From contig CAMRHE010000323.1 of the NCBI GenBank assembly GCA_947044405.1, positions 2,036,501 to 2,100,500 of the forward strand: DNA of 64,000 bases, written 5' to 3'. The stretch comes from Leptodactylus fallax (taxonomy: Eukaryota; Chordata; Amphibia; Anura; Leptodactylidae). How positions within the stretch are numbered: position 1 is the first letter of the stretch; every line of letters begins with the position of its first letter. Under the pieces are notes generated by a model that was not told the origin of the DNA, ran no database searches, and was given only the letters and a program-made list of their open reading frames with translations. The translations under genes were made by a program, and so were the position numbers. Shown piece after piece: positions 33,479 to 44,670 of this stretch.

Positions 33479-34440
33479 GGGAAAAAAAATAAATATAAAT
33501 ATATATGTATATGATGTAATTTTTTTTTTTCCACAAATTTATACATGTACAAAATATTACTTAGAGAATATTTATGTATTAGGTGGATAGATATTTGTGT
33601 GTAGCGAAAAATTTTTGGGAAGTGTTCTAGAAAATGCCCCTATGGAAACAGATCATAGTATTACTAATAAAATCCCTGATCACAGGTGTGTTTTGTTTTT
33701 TTTTGGGGGGGGGGGTGGAAATCTTAAATCCTTGAAGGTGAGTCGCCATGTATGAAAAAAAATCCTTTATATACAAAATACTAAATGGATAATAACAAAA
33801 AAAAAGAGATGGTTAAATATTCATTTGTAGCAAAAAAAAAAAAAAAGTTTACCCCATTACTACCTTAGGAGTTGGGAAAAAGAAATGTTTGCAGTTTACA
33901 CCGATTCACAAGATGTCTACAGATTCACAGCTTGTCATCTCCCTTAAAAGACTGATAATGAAGAAAAAAAATCCCGAGCCATATTCTTCTGAATCGCAGA
34001 GTTGTCCTTCTGTGGTCGCTTTCCTTAACCTCCTCCTTGTCAAACATCCTTCCATACTGTGACACTTCCACGGCTCCCCGCTGCACCAGGATGAAGGCAA
34101 TCCAGCATGTTCTGATTATCTTGTCATAAGACAAAGGGCCTACAAAGTAGACACAAGTGAAGAATGGGTCTTCGGGAGCCGAAAAAGGCCTGGGGAGAGG
34201 ATGCAACATTAACGTATGATGCCCATAAAGCGCAGCTTTGTTAGGGAGATTTATAGGTCTCCGTAGAGCGGAGTAATCAGAGCAAGGCAAGATGTGGTCC
34301 GGCGTTCTGCATCACCGTATTCGTACATCTCTCAAGTGTAATGATTCGCGAACGGCTATTTTTTTTTAAAAAAATTTAAAAAATTTTGTAATTTTAAAAA
34401 AAAAAAAACATTTTTTATTTTTCACATCCACAATTAAACA
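32911..34440. repeat. Low-complexity region: T-, A- and G-runs, (TA)n
   Basis: T-runs at about 32982-32995, 33136-33150 and 33350-33385, an A-run then (TA)n at about 33418-33474, a G-run at about 33705-33715, A-runs at about 33826-33846 and an A/T block at about 34360-34420. GGGACGTGTCCTAGAAAAAA (33288 on) and GGGAAGTGTTCTAGAAAATG (33617 on) are a diverged direct repeat. The 176-codon plus frame at 33060-33590 is mostly a translation of homopolymers and is not a gene. Confidence 0.75.
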
Positions 34441-35085
34441 GCCATAAATATTCATTGAGCATCTTAATATCTAAACTAACTGGTGAGACGTCTCTTTGTC
34501 TATGCAGTCATCTTGGATGGAGGCCGCGAGGAGCGGATTCATCTGTTTACGCTCATTTGTATGTATTTATACAGAGTCTATGGGTATTAACAATAACACA
34601 CGCTCGTGGGGGGTGTATGGATGGGAAGCGGGTTCCGCTAGAGAATATTCTTATTCTTCTTCGCTCTTGTATATAAAGTACGTTTGGGGGAGAAGATGGA
34701 AGAGACGCGTTAACGGAGTGAATTACAGCGAGAACAGATACAGTGTCACATCCTTAATGGCCTCTGTGACCTTGTTTGAGTCAGACGCTGCTTTTTTGGT
34801 GTTTTATATGTCGCACATCTGTTTGTGTTGACGTTATGAATGTTCCAGTCTGTCTTGTGCATGATAGGCGTATTACGCTCAGCTGGGGCATTCAAGGTTA
34901 AAAACCTCTGTTCTGTGGCTTATTTATAGACTGTGGAAGCGGCAATAAGTTAAAAGAACAAAAAATAGACAAAAACGAGGAAGTGGTGACTAAGAAGGTT
35001 GTGGTGCTTCAGCACGGAGACAAAAGGCCCATTGACAAAGGGCAAAAACTGAGCAAATGTTCATTTGTGATCGTTGCCCAATGTA
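34441..35085. other. Unique-looking non-coding DNA
   Basis: No gene recognised. Overlapping frames at 34455-34831 resemble nothing known. Confidence 0.45.
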
Positions 35086-35090
35086 AACAT

Positions 35091-35300
35091 GTCCAGAGAG
35101 TCACCAGAGCCCAGCATGTCAATCCAGATAGGGTTCCCCCAAATCAAACAGTGTTTAAGCCTTGTGAATCGGTGACCCCGTTCCCGAGATATTTCTATTT
35201 TTGTCAACATGCGAATGAGCTCATTGGAGCAACAAGGACGTTGCCACCTTACCTGTTTGGAGCAATGCCAGTGCCCTCATTGCTTCAGGAGCACCATTAG
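35091..35300 (+). repeat. Diverged family E miniature-element fragment
   Basis: Co-linear with the left half of 37379-37707: GAGTCACCAGAGCCCAG, CCAAATCAAACAGTG, TGTGAATCGGTGACCCCG, TTTTTGTCAACATGCGAATG and GAGCTCATTGGAGCAACA all have counterparts there. No intact ends. Confidence 0.55.
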
Positions 35301-35436
35301 ATTCGGGTAATCCTAACCTATCAATCGGCAGATCTGTCCGTGTAAATGGGCTTTAGAGACTATTATGGGAGATCCTGTGCTTATGTCTCCACCCTCATGG
35401 TCTTAAAGCAGTCCTGCTGGAGGACTATGCAGTAAA

Positions 35437-35687
35437 GACCTCATGCACATGACTATGGCCCATACTCTTATTGGTAGTTTTTGTGGATGTTTTTCGAGGA
35501 CGTAGAAAAGAGCCGGAAAAAGATGAAGCCGGTCTTATCCCTGTCCGTATCTTCGGCTCGGCCAATTCATTTCACTGTATGGGTCAATGGAAATCACAGA
35601 TGACACATGGATACCAATCTTTGTGTCAACCGTGCCGTTTTTACTGACCCGTGCATTGCACACGGTCATGTGCATGTAGCCTAAGGC
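35437..35687. mobile_element. Palindromic miniature element, family I (copy 1)
   Basis: The left end CCTCATGCACATGACTATGG and the right end CACGGTCATGTGCATGTAGC are inverted. Centre about CACTGTATGGGTCAATGGAA. The same end type is at 48878-49047 and 45750-46160. Confidence 0.7.
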
Positions 35688-35690
35688 TAG

Positions 35691-35902
35691 GTTCACACCT
35701 GCGCCCGGTCTCCGTTCGAGGATTCTGTCCCCGAATCTCTTCACTTTTTTCGGGCAGAAACCCGGAAGACCCCATTATAGTCTATGGGGTCCTCGGGTTT
35801 CCACAGGTAACCACTTTTTAAGCGGATTGAGTTTACAGGTTTTCAGGTCCCCAAGCGGACGTGAAGAACGGAAACCCGAACGAAGGTGTGAACCTAGCAT
35901 AA
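35691..35902. mobile_element. Palindromic miniature element, family H (copy 2)
   Basis: AGGCTAGGTTCACACCTGCG on the left and AAGGTGTGAACCTAGCA on the right are inverted. GGGTTTCC and GGAAACCCG lie further inward around the centre CCCATTATAGTCTATGGGGT. It starts only 3 bp after the family I element. Confidence 0.75.
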
Positions 35903-37378
35903 GACTGATCTGTCTGGACAACCGTTAATATCAAGTGACCCCCATTGACTATAATGTGGTCTTTTGGGTATACGTTATTATTTTCTCCCTGACAAAAAGT
36001 CGGATGTGCAGGACTTTTTTCATCCATGACCGGATGGACTGCGATAATAGTTGTGAACGTAGCCTGTATCTTCTATTTGTAATCCACCGATTGAGGCGCT
36101 CTTGCTTCGGCATAAGTGTAGCGATTTACTGTGATCAATCATATTCTTACTTTTTGGTTTAGCTGTTTTGTGGGTTTTTTTTCCTTTTCCCTCTGTCTGA
36201 AAACCTTTTTGATAACTATCATAGCTCTTTCAGCACGCTAACCTAAACCTCATCCTCTACATTAGTGCTAGACTGTGAGAAAATATGCTGAAAATTTTTT
36301 GCGGTTATTTTTGTAATATTCATAGTTCACGAGCAGATCCCATCTTGTGCTGCAGATCTCTCTCTATTGTGTTTTTGTTTTTTAAATACATATTTGTATC
36401 AGAAACTTGACGGCCTTGACCCAAAACTAACTTGCATTGTATCATGCTCCAACGTGTCGTGGAATGCAGAAAAAAAAGTGGATCTCGACTGTCTGTAGTC
36501 TGAGGATTCGGGCACGGTTCTGTATGCTGCGCCCCGATCACAGGGTTTTGTGAAATATTTTCAGTTTCTTTTTTCTGTAAATCCAGTCCAGTGGAAAAAT
36601 AAACATGTGGAAGCGCTGACAAAAGCTTACAAAACCACCCAAAAGCCTGCTTTGTGCAGTGGATTCAGGATTTTGCGACCATCTGGTAACAATTGGTGCC
36701 AGTAAAGAGAGAGTGCCAGGGATGGGTCTGGCTGTCAAGTAGAATTTTTTTTTTGTGTCCTTTTTTATATATTTTTTCCTTTCTGCTGTTCATTTTTTTG
36801 TTTCCAGAAAATTAAATTCTCGGAAAGTTTTGCAATTTGTGCAATTACTCGTGCCGATTTTCTGTTTTTCATACAAGCTGTTTTTGGTTTATTGCGCACA
36901 TATTTACATCACAGGCCAGTGAGGATTGGGACTGTGCAATGGAGCCTGACACTATATCGATGGGATGACTATCATGGTTTCCGTCAGGTATAGGGTCTGT
37001 TATTCTATACAAAAAAAGGAAGAATTTACAGAATTTTTTTCAGAATTTGTGCGAGAGTCTCCAATGAGAACGTATCCGAAGTGAATAATTCTGGGATGTT
37101 ATTGGTTGGAGCTGTGCTCCATTACTCTGCTGTTCCTCTGGGAAATGTATACATAAATTGAAAACTAGGTGTTATCGTTCCCCTTGCCCATAGGACATGG
37201 CCTTACGCTTGGGTAGTGTCAGAATGTATAGGCACATGTCCCAATGACCAAGGGAATTTTAAGCATTCCAAGAAGAGTAACAGAGGCACAGTGCAGAATT
37301 CTTACAAAAGATGCTCCTTTGTTGTTTTATGCATAGTCTGTTCCAGTAAATACGTTCTGGAGAGCCGACAGATCCTCT
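35903..37378. other. Unique-looking non-coding DNA
   Basis: No gene recognised. T-rich patches near 36740-36790. The 100-codon minus frame at 36320-36622 resembles nothing known. Confidence 0.45.
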
Positions 37379-37707
37379 TTAAAGGGAGTGTCTCCAGACC
37401 CCAGTGTACCAACCCAGCCCCACAGACAGGTTAGGGTCACCTGAATCAAACACAGTTTTCCCCATGTGAATCGCTGCCTTCGTTGCCGAGATAACACCTT
37501 TTTGTCAATATGCAAATGAGCTCCTTGGATCAATGGCGGCGCCCTTGTCGCTTCAAAGACTTTATTTGCAAATTGACAAAAATGGCGATATCTCTGCAAC
37601 GGAGGCAGCGATTCACAAGGGGAAAACAGTGTTTGATTCAGGTGACCCTCACCTATCTATCTGGCGGGCTGGGTTGATATGTTGGGGTCTGGTGACACTC
37701 CCTTTAA
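37379..37707. mobile_element. Palindromic TTAA element, family E, complete
   Basis: TTAA at 37379-37382 and 37704-37707 flank AGGGAGTGTCTCCAGACCCC and GGGGTCTGGTGACACTCCCT. Inverted interior: GGTTAGGGTCACCTGAATCA with TGATTCAGGTGACCCTCACC, and TTTTTGTCAATATGCAAATG with TTTGCAAATTGACAAAAATG. Fragments of the family occur at 549-600, 35091-35300 and 52360-52508. Confidence 0.85.
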
Positions 37708-38120
37708 GTACAATTTCTGTGTGTGTATTTGTTGTTCATTCACATTGTGGTCATATGTAACGATAATCACGCAGCTAATACCATTATGCACTGTTAATAT
37801 ATCCTCAGCAGTTACCACTAATCAGATATTAAATATGATCTGTGAGGCTCTAATTAAGGCCAATTAAAGCAAATCTGACTGTGAGAGTTCTCAGTGCATG
37901 CTATATGTGTAGGCTCGCTGGTTACTGGGCCTGTCATCGACTCTCTCTACTATAGTATTTTACTCCAGTGCCCAGTATTATTCCGATGGGAATGTTTGAA
38001 ATTTACGTATTAAAGTTTTTTTTTTAAAAAAAAATTTTTTTTTGTTGCTAATAGGAAATTTCACAACTTTATCATTCCTTTTTTATCTGCCCTAAGCGGC
38101 CATTTATAATGATTTCTAAA
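37708..38120. other. Unique-looking DNA, possible conserved patch
   Basis: 37745-37920 is free of repeats and contains GCTCTAATTAAGGCCAATTA, homeodomain-site-like words common in conserved non-coding elements. This is suggestive only. T/A-runs follow at about 38018-38043. Confidence 0.4.
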
Positions 38121-38290
38121 TACAATAAGAACTCTCCAAAAGACCACACCTTTGAGAAGACAATCCCCTTACCCAGTCCACATTTTCTGTGACGGGTTTT
38201 CAGTTTTTCATACTAAGCACCATCTTTGCGAAGACCACTGCCCCTAGAAGACCGCTTTTTATTGCAATTTTGGGGGATTGTCTTCATGAT
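38121..38290 (+). repeat. Dispersed repeat, family L (copy 2)
   Basis: Co-linear with 7411-7580, sharing AACTCTCCAA-type start, CCCTAGAAGACCGCTTTTTA and AATTTTGGG. Confidence 0.6.
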
Positions 38291-38332
38291 GTTTCATGAC
38301 GACCTCTGCTTTTAATTTTTTTTTTAATGCAG

Positions 38333-38438
38333 GCATAGATGGATTTTAAAACTGGGTGATATGGGACACTAAACCTCCAGTCTATAAGGATCTCTGGGTG
38401 GTTTAGTGTCCCAAATCGACCTGACAAGTTCCCTTTTA
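38333..38438. repeat. Family A miniature element, right-hand part
   Basis: GGGACACTAAACCTCC, GTGGTTTAGTGTCCCAAATC and GACCTGACAAGTTCCC match the right end of 17076-17520. The final TTAA is changed to TTAT and the left part is missing. Confidence 0.7.
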
Positions 38439-39028
38439 TCACCCACCCCGCACACATGCAGTTTTCTTGCTGTACTAATTTTTTTTTTCTTCTGCTGTTC
38501 AGTTTTCTATCACTCACTTTGTGAACTTTGTTTTATTTTATTTTTTTTTTTATTATTGTCACATTTTAGCAGTGACAGCCTTTCATATGCCATCTGCAGA
38601 AATAATCCAAAATAATCCAAAAATCTAAAATCCAATTGCCCCTGGTATTCTGATGCTGCAGTTCAAAGGAGCGCGCTGGAGTCGCCTGCACTCGCTGATA
38701 TGACAAGTTATGAAATAATCATTAATGGTAGGTTAGATTGTGCGTCACTGCGAGTCGCCTGTGATGTTGCTCTGTGGGATAGTAGCTTCAAAGCCACCCA
38801 GCTATATAGGGTTTTTTGTTTTTTTTTCTATAATGCATTTTATCTTTAACATTTGCTATGGGTTCATGGTAAAGTTTTGTCATATCCAGGCATAGGAACT
38901 GAAGCCTAATGTTAGGGATCAATACAACCAGGTAGAGGAGCGATTGCAGCAAATGCACCGCAAACAGTAATGTTTGAGCTTGACTTTACATCTCATGTTG
39001 AGCTTTAATAGTCAGAATATAGCCTTCC
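38439..39028. other. Unique-looking non-coding DNA
   Basis: No feature recognised. T-rich at about 38479-38490, 38533-38556 and 38814-38827. Confidence 0.45.
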
Positions 39029-39300
39029 TTAAAGGGAATGTCTCACCAGAAAATTACCTACCTTTTAAACCAAGTTTTTAAGTTAAACATATTTTTAAAG
39101 AATATTTCATTGTTTTTATTAACCATTTTTTCATCTACTGTATCCTGAAATTTTCTCTCTGGCCACTAAGCCTAATGATAGACTAACCTTGCTGATTCTG
39201 TAGAGATGTTCTTTGCAGGAGTAACCTCATTTACATTACATAACTATTCCAGTAGTCACAGCATAAACTTCCCCAGTAGTCATATGAGGAAAAAAATTAG
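39029..39300. repeat. Family F TTAA element, left part
   Basis: TTAA at 39029-39032 then AGGGAATGTCTCACCAGAAA. TTCTCTCTGGCCACTAAGCC and TGCTGATTCTGTAGAGATGT match the element at 53853-54388. No right end seen. Confidence 0.65.
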
Positions 39301-39312
39301 AGCAGGAATATT

Positions 39313-39404
39313 TTCTCTCTCTCTCTTTTTCTCTCTCTTTCTCTCTGTCTGTCTCTCTATATCTATCTATCTATCTATCTATATATATATATATATATAT
39401 ATAT
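39313..39404. repeat. Compound microsatellite (CT / TATC / AT)
   Basis: CT-rich sequence is followed by (TATC)n at about 39360-39380 and (AT)n to about 39404. Confidence 0.9.
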
Positions 39405-39736
39405 TATAACTTTTTTGGGGGGGATAACTTTAAACATTCACTGGGAACTTATGGGGTAAAATTACAAAAAGAAAATAAAAAAAGAAAAACCTCAGGCCTC
39501 AGTTTCGTGCATGTTCCTTGTTCAGAGGCTTAGGTGACTCCTTTGGCCAGTCACTGCCCTCAGTTGGTCACATGTTGGGTACTGTTGACATCAGTAGTAC
39601 CCAACATCCCCCAATCACTTGTCTCCCCTACACTTTTGGCCTAGGAAGTCCGTGGACCGGAAGGAACAGGGTGCACACCGCCTGAAAAAATGAATGTTAA
39701 ACCAATTGGTGGAAACGTCTTGTTTAATGTTGAATG
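39405..39736. other. Unique-looking non-coding DNA with a small hairpin
   Basis: ATGTTGGGTACT and AGTACCCAACAT (39562-39609) form an inverted pair around a short loop. Nothing else recognised. Confidence 0.45.
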
Positions 39737-40025
39737 TTATTATTATTTTGCTTACTTATATAGCTCCATCATATTCCGCAGCGCTTTGCAGACATTGACA
39801 GTCACTGTCCCATATAGGGCTCACAATCTACATTCCCTATCAGTATGTCTTTTGGAATGTGGGAGGAAACCGGAGTACTCAGAGGAAACCCACGCAAACA
39901 CAGGGAGAACATACAAACTCCTTGCTGATGTTGTCCTTGGCAGGATTCGAACCCAGGACTCCAGCGCTGCAAGGCTACAGTGCTAACCACTGAGTCACCG
40001 TGCCGCCTACTGAGCCACCGTGCAT
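39737..40025 (-). mobile_element. tRNA-derived SINE
   Basis: Read on the minus strand: a tRNA-like head with box A (TGACTCAGTGG, 39988-39998) and box B (GGTTCGAATCC, 39943-39953), the internal promoter of RNA polymerase III. Next comes the vertebrate SINE core TGCGTGGGTTTCCTCTGAGT and TCCGGTTTCCTCCCACATTC, then the tail GCAAAGCGCTGCGGAATATG and AGCTATATAAGTAAGC, ending in an ATT-rich stretch at about 39737. It is non-coding and would depend on LINE machinery. The head is partly duplicated at its outer end (GAGTCACCGTGCCGCC then GAGCCACCGTGC on the plus strand). Confidence 0.85.
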
Positions 40026-40585
40026 AGTAAAGAGGCGTTCAGCAGCTCGATATAATCTGCGCCGTCTTTCTACAATCTGCCCTCTAATTGTATATCTGCA
40101 ACAGTGAATGTGCAAATACTTTGAGAGATTACCTTCCCTAAGGCTTCAACCACTTTGTTCTTTTTCCCCCGTCAGTTGGCATTCTCGGTAATATTTTGCG
40201 TGTCTTTTTGGGGGTCTTACGTGTGACATTGTGGCGGTTAATTACGCTTCTGTTCTCCCTTGGGCGGAAGTTTTGTTCATTACTTAAAAGAGCATCACTG
40301 GTTTAGTATTACTGGAAATGACCTATGGGGTATAATTCAATTTATAGCCTTTAATGCTTGGTGGTTGTTCATATAGTCATAGCGGGGGTCTTTGCATGAG
40401 ACTCAAGAAAAATGCAAGGTAATCCTATCCAATTAAGCCGGGATTGTGAGTTAGGGCTGGAATGTCTTAAAGTCGATCTGTCACAAATCTGATATTAATC
40501 AAGCCGGGTCCTTATGTAAATGACTAATTTGTTTCTGGCTAATATTCCTGGCTATGCTTCCCGACGGCTACGTTGATTGAATTTC
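40026..40585. other. Unique-looking non-coding DNA
   Basis: No feature recognised. Confidence 0.45.
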
Positions 40586-41110
40586 TTAAAGGGGCTTACC
40601 ACCATCACTTGTCTAATGCATACCATGGTAGAAGTCATTTTTTGGAGCCTGGGTGCTGAACGCCTTAGCCGTGAGGAGGATAGAGTTAGTTAGACCTTTG
40701 TCATATGAATGTCAAAAACTTCCACAAACATCGGAGTGAGCTAACAGCCAACAGTTCTTCATAGGATATATCCCTAGGCACAGGATCGAAGTATCCGATC
40801 ACTAGGGGTCCAAGCAATGGGATCTGCACTGATCATAGAAATAAGGGTCCCAAGTCCCCTGCTTGACCATACTAGCAGTCAAATCTGCACATCGCCACTG
40901 CATTCAAATTGTATGGGACTGATGAAGATGTCCATGCACCATACAGGCCTGTCTCCATCAATCCCATAGATATTGAATAAAGTGGCAGTGCACACGCAGA
41001 ACCATTGCTCCATTCAAATGGGGAACACAGGACCCCCATTCTCACAATTCTGAAATTCGGAATTTTCCAGTGGTCAGACACTTATCTGTGATTATAGGAA
41101 ACCTCTTTAA
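40586..41110. mobile_element. TTAA-bounded composite, family B-like
   Basis: TTAA at 40586-40589 (then AGGGGCTTACCACC) and at 41107-41110 (after GGAAACCTCT). The right part, from about 40770, has the family B-type palindromic interior (GATCACTAGGGGTCCAAGC; TCTCCATCAATCCCATAGAT near the centre). At 525 bp it is longer than its relatives and may be two elements. Confidence 0.5.
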
Positions 41111-42019
41111 TGTGTGTGGCAACTTCAGGGTTCGGAAATTTTCATATTTCGGTCATTGGTTTAAAGATGGTTGCCCCTTCCTCCTGTGATATCTGTATGT
41201 AGTGAAAGAATCCCAAAAGGAAAGAATTGCACTTGAATATTGGATTAAGAACGGTCATGCAATGTTGTATCCATTTGTCATGACCAGTAAAGAGGCGAGG
41301 GTATATGCCGGCCATGAAAAATCTGGTCTAGATCAGGGGTTGTCTTCTCAGGGGTATTTTTTTTGTTGGAGGATTCCCTCTACTCACTTCACTTTAAAGG
41401 TAGCACCAAAGTTGCTATTGACTATATGGAAATTGCTTGCCCGACTCTGCTATTTGATAGTACAAAAAGCTCTTCTTGCCGCTCACCAGATGCCTGAAAA
41501 CTGAATAAAGTAAAATCCTTGATATTGTTGAAGTGTGTACAGTACTAGAGGAAACGCACAGATCCGGCTAAAACTGTGACCCTTGTCCATCAATATTTAT
41601 AGCTGTGCTCCGTTCCTTATCTAGCCCGAGGGCAGTGATATGGCAGCTTCTGTTCTTCTGCTTCGTCCTACCATCTCCTCTTACTCGCTCTAATAGCTCT
41701 GTAAATTGAGGCCCTACAGCCAATTTCTGAATCTCAATACAGCAAATATTATAGACCTCTGTGTGTTTGTTTTATTATTTAACCTTGGCAGCGGGAGTAA
41801 GGTTGCACACTTGGCAGAGACCTCTCCGACCGTGAAAGTAACTTTGGAAAGAACTTTGGTCTTAAGAAAAGTCACAGTGACCTAAAGCAACTCTACGTTC
41901 ACTAGGGGCATTGTATTTTTGAAGTCAACCTAGGGTCTACACCAATGGTATTCAATTATATTTTTAGTTATATAGTATATATTTGGTGCCCTAAATGCAT
42001 CGGTCTTCCAGGTGACAGT
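41111..42019. other. Unique-looking non-coding DNA
   Basis: No gene recognised. The 100-codon plus frame at 41202-41504 has no recognisable motif. Confidence 0.45.
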
Positions 42020-42387
42020 TTAAAGAGGAACCTTCAGCAACTCCCAGCTTTTTGCGTCCTTTAATAGGCGCCGCACTACTGATTCCGACACAGTTGGAAT
42101 TTTTTTCTCTAGCCCCTATTGTTCCCGAGCAATAATTTTTTCCAGAATCCGTATGCTAGTTACTATTTCTACTACCCAGGGAGGCGGTCCCAGACTGTCT
42201 GTCTACTCCAGCTCAGGACCGCCCCCTGGCAGTAGAGAGCCTAATTTAGCATTTGGGTGCTAAAACTAGCAGAAACGATTGCTCGGGAACAACAGGGGCT
42301 AGAGAAAAAATTCCAACTGCGCCAGAATCTGTGGAGAGAAGTTTAGTGAAGGAGACGGAGTTGGAGATGGTGAAACATCCCCTTTAA
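42020..42387. mobile_element. Palindromic TTAA element, family C (copy 2)
   Basis: TTAA at 42020-42023 and 42384-42387. GAATTTTTTTCTCTAGCCCC pairs with GGGGCTAGAGAAAAAATTCC, and AGGCGGTCCCAGACTG and CAGGACCGCCCCCTGG surround the centre. Same order as copies at 9581, 47308 and 58118. Confidence 0.82.
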
Positions 42388-42919
42388 AAGGATGTTCTGA
42401 CCATTGAATGTCATATATGTCAGCTAGATGAAGAAAACTGGATCCAAATTGCAGTCCCGAAGCTGATTTTTATAGTGGGGATCAATCGCGAGGAACTTGT
42501 GAAACTGCTTAGGTGTGAATAATGTGATTACTTTCTAGCGGATTAATATGCTGTATGCATAGCCGTAGGGTTGACACTTGTATTTAGCAAACTGATAGGC
42601 TGAATGTTCGGAGTGGATTATGTTTAATTTTTATTAGTGGGAACGTTTGTTTGGGAAAGTGCGTATTTTATAGAATGTAATGCTTACATTTCATGGTGTC
42701 TTACAAAGCTTAGGTCTATATTTACTGAGGCTTGTTGAAAGGCGAGCTAAAAGTGCTGAGGTAAATGTCTGTGTACATAGTTATGTTCTTCTTAAAGTGT
42801 CCCTAAACTATTTGACAATTTTTGGTTTTCTGGCAGCATGTCATTAATGAATTTTTAAAAAAAATATTTTTTAACCAATTTTGGCTTGCTTTTGTGAAAT
42901 CCTGAACTGTAATCCACTT

Positions 42920-42952
<33 letters not shown>

Positions 42953-43278
42953 TCTCTTTTTCTTTCTCTCTCGCCAGAAGAAATTTGTATAGCGCATCTC
43001 ACTGGAGTTTGAGTGTACGGGCTCCTGTATAATGCATGGAACCCGAGGCTGCGCAGATCACTTCAAACAGTTATATCTCAGACCCTATAAAACATAGAAC
43101 AATGGTTCCAGTGTCCTATCAAAAATTAAATTCACAGCTTTCATATGGTACAAAGATGGCACATACCTGTATTTTGGGGATTGGGAGCCACTGCATATAG
43201 ATGTCAGTCCTGTCATAATTAAATAGGGGCACAAATGCTGCCAGAAATTCAAAAGTTGTTTGAAATTTTTGGAACACT
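42388..43278. other. Unique-looking DNA with a CT-rich tract
   Basis: A polypyrimidine tract (CTTTCTCT repeats) at about 42918-42974 is the only simple feature. The rest is unrecognised. Confidence 0.5.
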
Positions 43279-43450
43279 TTAAGGGGAATCTGTGCTAGCC
43301 AAACCAGAATATTCTAGGATGGGATTAGTTTATCAGTTTGATATATAGTTTTGTTGCAAAAAATTCTGTATAACTTGTAAGATATTGATGGAAATGTCTG
43401 ATTGTTGTTTGCTGTGGAGTCTGGTGGTCGGTCCTCATTGGTGGCATATG
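43279..43450. repeat. Family D TTAA element, partial and diverged
   Basis: TTAA at 43279-43282 then GGGGAATCTG. TTTGATATATAGTTTTGTTG and GGTGGTCGGTCCTCATTGG correspond to one arm and the centre of the family D elements; the other arm is missing. Confidence 0.5.
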
Positions 43451-44530
43451 CACGCTCATATCGGGAGTATGACTGGTTCCCTCTAAAGGCATCGAGACAT
43501 GAACCTTATGGCAAAATGGCTATACATGAATTTGGTAAAGTATTAACTTTGAGCAAAATTTTCACCAAGTGGAAAAGGGCATTGTACATGGCAAGCCTAT
43601 ATGCCTGGAGTTTGTATTCTTTAGAGGCACATGGGGCCCCCGTATACTGCTATGTGGTGCCATATTATGATGGTGCCATGTCATAGACCTAATTTTGTGG
43701 TTTCTGATTGAAGTCACAATTTTTACTTTTGTCTTTTTCCGGCACAGCCTCGAAGACCTCTATAGGTGTCATGGTGGTTATGTCCCTATGAGCCCAAAAA
43801 CACAAGACCTAATGGTCCACTGCTAAACCCTTTTACCATAGGGATTAATGCCAAACTTTCCCAGTTTCTGAATATATGGTTCTGTATTTACAAAAAATTT
43901 CCCACAGTGTGTGTTTAGTCGGCTGACATTCACAGAAAACACGAAACAATGCGTTTCCAGGGCCGGAGTCATAACCCCTTTTTGCATCGTCCAGTCTCCG
44001 TATATAGACATGTTAATACCTGCTGATCTCTAAAGGAAAAGCTGCCAGATCCTCTGGATATTTTCTAAATGCTTCAGAGCGCTCATGTGGGATTATTTCG
44101 AGTGAATTTAATATCTCTGGCATGGAGTAAATTGGTTTTAGGAATATAAAAAAGGTCGACAATCCTGAGGTAAACGATCTGTGCAAAATTTTCTGTTTAA
44201 ATGTCTATATCTAATGAAAATGTGCTCGGTGTTAGACCGGCATCTGCGGTTTTACGGGGCGCACTTTATGATTATTTGTATTGAGAGTTGTATATTGCTG
44301 CAAAGCCTGACTGCTTGGTGTGTAGAACCAGAAGTACCACATTAACCATGATTTCTGTCACACTTGCCTACTTCTAAGAAATTACATCGGGAGAGTCTGA
44401 GAAGCAGTATAATGGCGGGCAGCAATTCTTACCATAATTTCTGACTCTTTATAGAGGACACCTTCCCAACCCAATGATATTTGAAGTACCTATTGATATT
44501 TGAAGGACCCAAGACTAAGATACTAGGGCA
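43451..44530. other. Unique-looking non-coding DNA
   Basis: No gene or repeat recognised. Confidence 0.45.
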
Positions 44531-44532
44531 AA

Positions 44533-44670
44533 CCTAAAGGAATGTAGACTGGACCCCCTGAAAAAAATATGGATCCAGGACTAGACCTTCCTAAAAGAAT
44601 ACAGACCCCGAATCATATTCCCTAAAGCCATACAGACCTTCAGCGAGATACCTAAAGCAATACAGACACC
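44533..44670 (+). repeat. Short degenerate tandem repeat
   Basis: CCTAAAGGAATGTAGACTGG, CCTAAAAGAATACAGACC, CCTAAAGCCATACAGACC and CCTAAAGCAATACAGACAC start at about 44533, 44590, 44621 and 44651. The last three are about 30 bp apart. A decayed tandem array; no function visible. Confidence 0.6.

Noticed and set aside
33060..33590. 176-codon plus-strand frame
   Set aside because: Mostly translated T-, A- and TA-runs; no plausible protein.
33925..34290. 121-codon minus-strand frame as an exon
   Set aside because: Opens with TTG, no recognisable domain and no convincing splice sites.
39943..39998. A tRNA gene
   Set aside because: Boxes A and B are present, but the sequence continues into a SINE core and tail and does not fold into a full cloverleaf by eye; it is a SINE head.
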